Positions 21,565-27,170 of a stretch of 27,170 bases of DNA are shown here, piece after piece. Origin of the DNA: Bacillota bacterium (lineage in GTDB: Bacteria; Bacillota; Clostridia; Christensenellales; Aristaeellaceae); assembly GCA_023396045.1 (NCBI GenBank), contig JAEWXD010000054.1, positions 1 through 27,170 of the forward strand. The letters run 5' to 3'. A model generated the notes under the pieces. It made no database searches. It was not told the DNA's origin and was given only the letters and a program-made list of their open reading frames with translations. The number at the start of each line of letters is the position of its first letter. The first letter of the stretch is position 1. Position numbers and translations under genes: made by a program.

Positions 21565-22782
21565 ATGCAACATGTATTTTTAATTGGTGCCAAAAGTTTG
21601 GGTGCCTACGGTGGTTATGAAACCTTTATCAATAAACTTACAGAGTATCATGAACATACCGATGGCTTACAGTATCATGTTGCAGTAAAAGCCAATGGCG
21701 ATGGCTCTATTCATGAAAGCAAATTGCAAGGTGCAAAAACCATCAGCGATACAGAGTTTATTTACCACAATGCTCGTTGTTATAAAATCCAAATACCCAA
21801 CATTGGCCCTGCACAAGCCATTTATTATGATGTAAAAGCCTTGCAGGAGGCTTGTGCATATATCCAAAAAAATAATATACAGAACGCTATTGTATATATT
21901 ATGGCTTGTAGAATCGGCCCCTTTATTGCTTACTTTTATAAAAAACTGCATGCCTTGGGTGCAAAACTCTATGTAAATCCGGATGGCCATGAATGGTTGC
22001 GTGCTAAATGGAGCAAACCCATACGTGCGTATTGGAAGTATTCTGAACAACGTATGATTAAATTCTGTGATTTGGCTGTATGCGATTCTATCAATATAGA
22101 AAAATATATTCATGCTTCTTATGATGGTAAGGGCATACATGGTGCAAGCCCCAAAACCGTATTCATTGCCTATGGCGCAGAAACCAGAAACAGCATTTTG
22201 GCAGATGATGACGAAAGTTTTACCAACTGGCTTGCCGAAAAAGGCTTGCAAAGTAAGGAATACTATCTTGTGGTTGGCCGATTTGTGCCGGAAAACAATT
22301 ACGAAGTAATGATTCGTGAATTTATGCAAAGCAAAAGTCAAAAGAAATTTGCCATTATTACCAACGTGAATGATGCATTTTTAGAAGAATTGCAACAACG
22401 TTTGCAATTTAAAGCAGACCCACGCATACAGTTTGTAGGCACAGTTTATAATCAAGAACTGCTTATGAAAATCAGGGAACATGCCTTTGCCTATTTTCAC
22501 GGGCATGAAGTGGGGGGCACAAACCCTTCTTTGTTGGAAGCCTTGGGCAGCACCAAATTAAACCTATTGCTTAATGTAGGCTTTAACCAAGAAGTAGCGC
22601 AAGATGCCGCTCTGTATTGGAGTAAAGAACAAGGCAATCTTGCCAACTTAATCAATACGGCAGACACCATGCCCAAGGCAGAAATAGATACCTTGGGTGG
22701 CAAGGCCAAACAGCGTATACAAACAGCATATAGTTGGCAGGGGATAGCAGATGCATACCAAAATATTTTTATGCAAGCATAG
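21565..22782 (+). CDS. DUF1972/GT4 glycosyltransferase, Cps2T-like rhamnosyltransferase
   Basis: Predicted cytosolic-face transferase that adds rhamnose from dTDP-rhamnose to the lipid-linked sugar. The 405-residue protein opens with IGAKSLGAYGGYETFINKLT, the pattern of DUF1972 proteins such as pneumococcal Cps2T, a beta-1,4-rhamnosyltransferase. NPDGHEWLRAKWS follows mid-way. The second half is a GT4-like Rossmann domain with VVGRFVPENNYEVMIREF and the acidic motif GTNPSLLEALGS at the nucleotide-sugar site. Its place directly after the rhamnose genes supports rhamnose as donor. The linkage cannot be proven from sequence. Confidence 0.9.
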   Translation: MQHVFLIGAKSLGAYGGYETFINKLTEYHEHTDGLQYHVAVKANGDGSIHESKLQGAKTISDTEFIYHNARCYKIQIPNIGPAQAIYYDVKALQEACAYIQKNNIQNAIVYIMACRIGPFIAYFYKKLHALGAKLYVNPDGHEWLRAKWSKPIRAYWKYSEQRMIKFCDLAVCDSINIEKYIHASYDGKGIHGASPKTVFIAYGAETRNSILADDDESFTNWLAEKGLQSKEYYLVVGRFVPENNYEVMIREFMQSKSQKKFAIITNVNDAFLEELQQRLQFKADPRIQFVGTVYNQELLMKIREHAFAYFHGHEVGGTNPSLLEALGSTKLNLLLNVGFNQEVAQDAALYWSKEQGNLANLINTADTMPKAEIDTLGGKAKQRIQTAYSWQGIADAYQNIFMQA

Positions 22783-22791
22783 GAGTAGGGT

Positions 22792-23751
22792 ATGAAACGT
22801 TTTTTTGCATTATTTAAAAAAGTGAATGGTATGAAGGTGTTAAAAGAATATGCCAATTCGGGTGTGCTTTTTTTAGCACTCACACTTACAGTGGTGTTAG
22901 GCTTTTCTAAAAAGGCTTTAGAAATTGTGCGTAATGCTTGCACCTTGCGCATATATAAAAAACTGTATAAAAAGTACAAAGGCCAAATAGAAAATTATAA
23001 CCCTACAGAAACCAATATGGAATCGTCTAATATTGTATGGGTGTGTTGGTTTCAAGGCATAGAAAATGCACCACCCTTGGTAAAACTATGCTATGCTTCC
23101 ATTTGCAAACATTTAAGCGATAAACAAATCATTCTTATTACAGAACAGAATTATAAAGAATATACCAACTTTCCGTCATATATTTTAGAAAAATATGAGG
23201 CAGGTATAATTACCAAAACCCATTTTTCGGACCTTTTGCGCATAGAACTTTTGGCTACCCATGGCGGCACTTGGATAGATGCAACGGTATTTTGCAGCGA
23301 GCCTTGTGTGCAACATGGGTTTATGCTAAATAGTGAATTGTTTTTCTTTCAAATTTTAAAACCCGGTCTTGATGGCAATCCTTTGGCAGTTTCGAGCTGG
23401 TTTCTTAGCGCCAAGAGTGCCAATCCTATTATTTTGTTAACAAGAGATTTATTGTTCAGCTATTGGAAAACCTATAATCGTCTTCTTGACTATTTTTTAC
23501 TTCATATGTTTTTCCAAATGGCTTTAGAAAAATATCCTGAAATACATGCCAATGTTGTACCTGTAGATAGTTCTTTACCCCACATACTGTTACTGCGCAT
23601 GTATGAACCCTTTAACCAAAATATTTGGGAGGCAACAAAAAACAGCACCCCTTTTCATAAATTAAGTTATAAAAATATGCAGGAAATAACAGAACAATCC
23701 TATTACCATCAAATTTTAGAAAAGGAAGGCATTGGAGTAGCATGTGATTAG
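22792..23751 (+). CDS. capsular polysaccharide synthesis glycosyltransferase (Caps_synth / GT32-like)
   Basis: Probable sugar transferase of the glycan repeat, 319 residues. The N-terminal 65 residues are basic and contain one hydrophobic stretch (about 26-42) that may attach it to the membrane. The catalytic part starts near IVWVCWFQGIENAPPLVKLC and has the family block THFSDLLRIELLATHGGTWI-DATVF, where the Gly-Gly-x-Trp-x-Asp-x-Thr motif supplies the nucleotide-sugar and metal site. Donor and acceptor are unknown. It begins nine bases after the previous gene and overlaps the GT2 gene by eight bases. Confidence 0.85.
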   Translation: MKRFFALFKKVNGMKVLKEYANSGVLFLALTLTVVLGFSKKALEIVRNACTLRIYKKLYKKYKGQIENYNPTETNMESSNIVWVCWFQGIENAPPLVKLCYASICKHLSDKQIILITEQNYKEYTNFPSYILEKYEAGIITKTHFSDLLRIELLATHGGTWIDATVFCSEPCVQHGFMLNSELFFFQILKPGLDGNPLAVSSWFLSAKSANPIILLTRDLLFSYWKTYNRLLDYFLLHMFFQMALEKYPEIHANVVPVDSSLPHILLLRMYEPFNQNIWEATKNSTPFHKLSYKNMQEITEQSYYHQILEKEGIGVACD

Positions 23752-24742
23752 CTTTATTATCCCCATTTACAATACACCTATAGATAAACTGCAGCGTTGT
23801 TTTGCTTCTGTTTCACAAGTAAAAGAACTGCCTTTGGAATGCATTTTGGTAGACGACGGTTCAAATCAGAAAGTGGCGGACTTTTGTAAGCAATTTGCAC
23901 AAGAGCACAGCCAATTTGTGTATCATAGGCAAGAAAATAAAGGGGTAAGTACAGCCAGAAATGTAGGTATTACCTTAGCTAAAGGGGAGTATATCAGCTT
24001 TGTAGATGCAGACGACACTATACTTCCCTCGTTCTATCAAAAATCCTTACTGAACCATACAGAAGATATTGTTTTTTCAAACTTGTTGTGTGAGCAAGCA
24101 GGACATAAAGAGGGTTGGAAAGCCTTTGAATTTTCAAGCCAAAGCATAAGCAACACAGAAATATTTCATACACTTGCCAAAAGTGGTAAATTATATGGCC
24201 CGGTTTGTAAATTGATAAAATCCAGCTTTTTAAAAAATCATCATATACAATTTCGCACTTCGTTTTTTAATGGGGAAGACGCCATGTTTTTACTGGATAT
24301 CTTGGCTAAGCAACCAAGTATGTACTATATTGATGAAGATAGTTACATGTATTTTAAAGAGGCAGGCACCGGCCAAAACAGATTGCTGTCTAAACCAACA
24401 CAATTTATAGATAACTGTATAGCATTGTATAGCACCATGCTTACGATTACACAAAACCTTTTACCTTTAGACACCCATTTGCAGAACAAAATCAGGTTTC
24501 GTTTTGTAAAAGAACTTTTTACCAGCGCTTGTGAACTTTTATTGCACAAAGCCTTGTATAGCGTGAGTAAAAAGCAAATCGCAAATGCCGTACATACCCA
24601 TTGCAAAGGGGTAGCGCTGTATCGTGAAGCAAACTATTTAAAAGAAAAAGTGTTCTTGTTTATTTTACAAAATCGCCTATGGTGTTTATTATATCCGCTT
24701 GCTATATTACGCAACAAAGCCTTGTCTAACAGAATGGACTAA
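23744..24742 (+). CDS. family 2 glycosyltransferase
   Basis: Predicted transferase of the repeat unit, 332 residues. The GT-A fold starts at once with ISFIIPIYNTPIDKLQRC. The nucleotide-binding VDDGS lies at 36-40, ENKGVSTARNVGI at 64-76, and the metal-binding DAD at 88-90. The start is GTG at 23744, supported by GGAG six bases upstream; the ATG two bases earlier is out of frame and followed by a stop. The gene overlaps its predecessor by eight bases. No transmembrane segment is certain; a hydrophobic stretch near the C-terminus (VFLFILQNRLWCLLYPLAIL) may attach it to the membrane. The sugar is unknown. Confidence 0.9.
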   Translation: MISFIIPIYNTPIDKLQRCFASVSQVKELPLECILVDDGSNQKVADFCKQFAQEHSQFVYHRQENKGVSTARNVGITLAKGEYISFVDADDTILPSFYQKSLLNHTEDIVFSNLLCEQAGHKEGWKAFEFSSQSISNTEIFHTLAKSGKLYGPVCKLIKSSFLKNHHIQFRTSFFNGEDAMFLLDILAKQPSMYYIDEDSYMYFKEAGTGQNRLLSKPTQFIDNCIALYSTMLTITQNLLPLDTHLQNKIRFRFVKELFTSACELLLHKALYSVSKKQIANAVHTHCKGVALYREANYLKEKVFLFILQNRLWCLLYPLAILRNKALSNRMD

Positions 24743-24743
24743 T

Positions 24744-25877
24744 ATGTTAATTTATTTCATTGTTTTTATTATTACCATTTGTATACTCTATTTTGCAAGC
24801 TATTTTAAAAAGCATCAAGCAAATGCAATAGCCTTGTTTGCTTTACTTTTACCATGCATATTGGCTGCACTGCGTGCAAGTAATATAGGTACAGATGTGA
24901 GAGTGTATTTAGAACCACTGCATGATTTGGCTATAGATAGCAGTAGCTTTGCCAACTTTTTTCAACAATCTTGGCTGTATGCAAATAATACAAGATATGT
25001 AAAAGATATAGAAATAGGTTTTTTAAGCTTGGTATACACCAATGCAAAAATATTTGGCAGCCTTGCAATGCTTCAGTTTTGGGTTGAAGCGTTTTGTATT
25101 TATCCTATTTATTTTGCACTTAAAATGCATAAAAAAATACCGGTTTATGTTGGTACGGCTACCTATTTATTTATGTTTTACAATACATCGTTGAATATGA
25201 TGCGCCAAATGATAGCCATGGCTTTTGTGCTTTGGGCAGTGCAATACTTACTTTGTAACAAAAAGCATATTTGGTTTTGGTTACTTACAGCAATAGCTTT
25301 TAGTTTTCATAACTCTGCCGTCTTAGCTGTGATTATTTATGTAGCCTATCTCTTTGTGCAAAAAAGCCATCTTATTTGTTTGGTATTGCATGGTAAAAGC
25401 TTGTTAAAAATCTCTTATAAACTATTGCTATTGCTTTTGGCAGGCATTGTGTTTGTATTTGGTATTCAATATTTTGCAAAGATTATTGCTCTATTAGGCT
25501 TTGCAAAATATGCTAACTACTTTTTGGGGCAAACGAGCATTATGTTTAATCAACTGGTACAAAGGTTCCCGGTTATTGTGCTTTTGCTTGTGGGTGGTAA
25601 AGCCATGTGGGGCTTGGGTAATATGTATACCTTTTTATTGGCTATGCTCATATTGGATATTTTATTTTCTCAATTTACCAGCGTGTTTACGTTTGGGGGT
25701 AGGTTGGGTTTATTTTTTCAACAATTTAATATACTGCTTTTCCCTTTGCTTTCTAAATACTCACATAAACGCAGGCTCATTACTTTGGGTATTTTTATGT
25801 TTTTGCTGTTTTTCTGGTGGTTCTATTTTGTATATTTGGGGCATCACAATACTGTTCCGTATCAAAGTTTGTTATAA
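24744..25877 (+). CDS. EpsG-family polysaccharide polymerase (Wzy-like)
   Basis: Predicted integral membrane polymerase that joins repeat units outside the membrane, 377 residues. About nine to ten hydrophobic segments alternate with short loops. The EpsG-type block LAALRASNIGTDVRVYLEPL lies after the second segment, and the helix FYNTSLNMMRQMIAMAFVLW followed by FSFHNSAVLAVI is the usual central motif of this family. I place the start at ATG 24744, one base after the GT2 stop, since it begins directly with the first membrane helix; a longer frame from 24699 would run inside the GT2 gene. The ribosome site is weak. As with all such polymerases, sequence gives the class but not the linkage. 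Confidence 0.87.
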   Translation: MLIYFIVFIITICILYFASYFKKHQANAIALFALLLPCILAALRASNIGTDVRVYLEPLHDLAIDSSSFANFFQQSWLYANNTRYVKDIEIGFLSLVYTNAKIFGSLAMLQFWVEAFCIYPIYFALKMHKKIPVYVGTATYLFMFYNTSLNMMRQMIAMAFVLWAVQYLLCNKKHIWFWLLTAIAFSFHNSAVLAVIIYVAYLFVQKSHLICLVLHGKSLLKISYKLLLLLLAGIVFVFGIQYFAKIIALLGFAKYANYFLGQTSIMFNQLVQRFPVIVLLLVGGKAMWGLGNMYTFLLAMLILDILFSQFTSVFTFGGRLGLFFQQFNILLFPLLSKYSHKRRLITLGIFMFLLFFWWFYFVYLGHHNTVPYQSLL

Positions 25878-25916
25878 TACTAAAATATGCATTGATAGTG
25901 TTTAAATGGAGTAAAT

Positions 25917-27050
25917 ATGGTTGGGTTATTAACGTTAGATTCCAAAACTTATAATTATGGTGGATTTTTACAAGGAATGGCATTGCAGGATGCTATTATT
26001 TCACTTGTAGAAAATTGTGAAGTGTTGGATTATGATATTGGTCAGGAATTATATACTTTTAGTATAAAAAGAGATATAAGAAACTTTACTGTTGCAAAAC
26101 TAATGGATAAAATATTGCCTCATAATGTTGCACCAATAAGCGATGAGATAAAACACGCCATACAAGAACGGAAACTTGCTTTTGATCTGTATAGAAAAGA
26201 AAGCTATCATTTTTCCAAAAAACTCAGCTATGCCGATTTGCATAGTGATACTTTGGCTTATGAACAGCTTGTTTGTGGAAGCGATCAAATTTGGAATCCG
26301 GATTATAATATCTTACCCTTTTTTTTAAACTTTGGTAGTGCAGAATGCAATAAAATTATTTATGCCGCCAGTATCGGCAGGGATTATTTAACAAGGCGAG
26401 AAAAAAATGTTTATAAACAGTTGTTAAAATATCCTCGTTATATTTCTGTAAGAGAAAAATCTGCACAAGACATTATTGCAGGTTTAACTTCTAAACCTGT
26501 TCATTTAGTATTAGACCCTACATTATTACACCAAAAACACTACTGGCATTCTAAAGCAAATCAATCCAAATTAAATTATGACAATTACATTTTTTGTTAT
26601 TTTTTGGAAATGACGGAAGAAAAAATAAAAGCCGCCAATGCATTTGCTAAAAAGAATCAATGTAGTGTAATTGCAATTCCGTATTTACATAATCAAGATG
26701 AGACATTTTCAAAAAAATTGGATGGCAGGTTGATTTCTAACGTAAACCCGGCAGATTTTTTACATTTAATAAGAAATGCAAATGCCGTATTAACAGATTC
26801 TTTTCATGCGGTTGTATTTTCTATTATTTTTCAAAAAGATTTTTGGTGTTTTGGTAGAAACGCAGGTGTGTATACTATGAATACAAGGTTAAATACTTTA
26901 CTAAGTTATTTTGGTTTGCAAGAAAAACTGATTCATACCAGTGCTTTGCAAAACAAACAAATTGGTCAAATTAGCATAGACTTTCATGAGTTGGAAATGA
27001 AACGTTTACATTCCATTGACTTTTTAAGCAAAGCATTGCTAAAAAAGTAA
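25917..27050 (+). CDS. polysaccharide pyruvyl transferase family protein
   Basis: Probable enzyme that adds a pyruvate ketal from phosphoenolpyruvate to a sugar of the glycan, 377 residues. Family features are the start GLLTLDSKTYNYGGFLQGMALQDAI, the block LVCGSDQIWNPDY near residues 118-130, KIIYAASIGRDYL, ISVREKSAQDI, LVLDPTLL, and the C-terminal TDSFHAVVFSIIFQKDF. Hand counts in four 60-base stretches give 25-40% G+C, lower than the rhamnose genes (42-48%), which hints at separate origin. GGAG lies seven bases before the ATG; a TATAAT at 25873-25878 lacks a good -35. Members of this family differ in substrate, so pyruvylation is likely but unproven. Confidence 0.88.
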   Translation: MVGLLTLDSKTYNYGGFLQGMALQDAIISLVENCEVLDYDIGQELYTFSIKRDIRNFTVAKLMDKILPHNVAPISDEIKHAIQERKLAFDLYRKESYHFSKKLSYADLHSDTLAYEQLVCGSDQIWNPDYNILPFFLNFGSAECNKIIYAASIGRDYLTRREKNVYKQLLKYPRYISVREKSAQDIIAGLTSKPVHLVLDPTLLHQKHYWHSKANQSKLNYDNYIFCYFLEMTEEKIKAANAFAKKNQCSVIAIPYLHNQDETFSKKLDGRLISNVNPADFLHLIRNANAVLTDSFHAVVFSIIFQKDFWCFGRNAGVYTMNTRLNTLLSYFGLQEKLIHTSALQNKQIGQISIDFHELEMKRLHSIDFLSKALLKK

Positions 27051-27076
27051 TTTGCAATCAATTTTTGGAGGCAATA

Positions 27077-27170
27077 GTGCATTTAAATCAAAAAAAAGTC
27101 GGGGTACTGTTATCTTATTCCGGCCAAATCATAAAAATATTGCTTAGCTTAATATATACCCCTATTATGT
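27077..27170 (+). CDS. Wzx-type polysaccharide flippase, N-terminal fragment (cut by window edge)
   Basis: The last 94 bases encode about 31 residues from a GTG start, MHLNQKKVGVLLSYSGQIIK followed by ILLSLIYTPIM. This matches the N-terminus of oligosaccharide flippases (MOP superfamily), which begin with a short basic stretch and a first helix of the pattern LLSYxxxIxxxLLxLxYTPxM. GGAGG sits five bases before the GTG. A flippase is expected here because the locus has an initiating transferase and a polymerase. The rest of the gene lies outside the window. Confidence 0.75.
   Translation, partial: MHLNQKKVGVLLSYSGQIIKILLSLIYTPIM

Noticed and set aside
21667..22341. Minus-strand open frame (224 codons) opposite the rhamnosyltransferase gene
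   Set aside because: It mirrors a clear DUF1972/GT4 gene, and its translation has low-complexity, unrecognisable sequence.
24699..24743. Upstream ATG as the start of the EpsG-like gene
   Set aside because: It lies inside the GT2 gene and adds residues before the first membrane helix; the ATG at 24744, one base past the GT2 stop, fits better.
25850..25878. Promoter before the pyruvyl transferase gene
   Set aside because: TATAAT at 25873-25878 is good but the -35 position reads TACTGT, and it lies in an A/T-rich gene end; not enough to call.

Overview
The window looks like chromosome of a low-to-mid G+C Gram-positive bacterium of the Clostridia (Bacillota). Pointers are strong purine-rich Shine-Dalgarno sites, a Firmicutes-type L10 leader, a coaD-linked coiled-coil protein of the kind found beside coaD in many clostridia, an RqcH/NFACT gene, an MsmX/UgpC-type sugar ATPase and a Gram-positive style wzx/wzy-type glycan locus. 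I cannot place it to genus. No integrase, transposase, phage gene or CRISPR array is visible.

Layout. (1) 1-590: the 3' end of a beta-phosphoglucomutase gene and a small HPr-like protein that lacks the phosphorylatable histidine. (2) 649-2121: a ribosomal protein unit with a clear promoter, an L10 leader with attenuator, rplJ, rplL, rpsT and a terminator. The usual neighbours rplK/rplA and rpoB are absent. (3) 2129-2248: tRNA-Arg(CCG) with its own terminator. (4) 2258-8148: a carbohydrate cassette of a LacI-family regulator with two identical operators, a secreted solute-binding protein, two permeases and a cytosolic GH1 beta-glycosidase. Its ATPase is not in the operon; a convergent MsmX/UgpC-like ATPase gene follows (9324-8203, minus strand), separated by two hairpin terminators.

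(5) 14768-9512, minus strand: a probable six-gene unit, ppk1 - unknown membrane protein - rsmD - coaD - coiled-coil protein - SHOCT-type membrane protein, with short gaps or overlaps and a terminator at its end. (6) 14819-16561: rqcH, divergent from ppk1. (7) 16626 to the right edge: a surface polysaccharide locus. A polyprenyl-phosphate sugar transferase comes first, then a hairpin and a strong promoter, then rfbA-rfbB-rfbD-rfbC for dTDP-L-rhamnose, a DUF1972/Cps2T-like rhamnosyltransferase, a capsular-synthesis-type transferase, a GT2 transferase, an EpsG-like polymerase, a polysaccharide pyruvyl transferase and the start of a Wzx-type flippase.

How the parts fit. The sugar cassette would import an oligosaccharide, probably a beta-glucoside, and hydrolyse it in the cytosol under control of the adjacent LacI protein. 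The polysaccharide locus would build a rhamnose-containing, possibly pyruvylated repeat unit on undecaprenyl phosphate, flip it and polymerise it. Most genes are recognisable families. The less ordinary points are the detached rplJL-rpsT unit with a possible fold around the rpsT start, the His-less HPr-like protein, the twin operators, the solute-binding protein without a lipobox, and the uncharacterised membrane and coiled-coil proteins in the ppk1-coaD unit. I found no clear evidence of a wholly new system.
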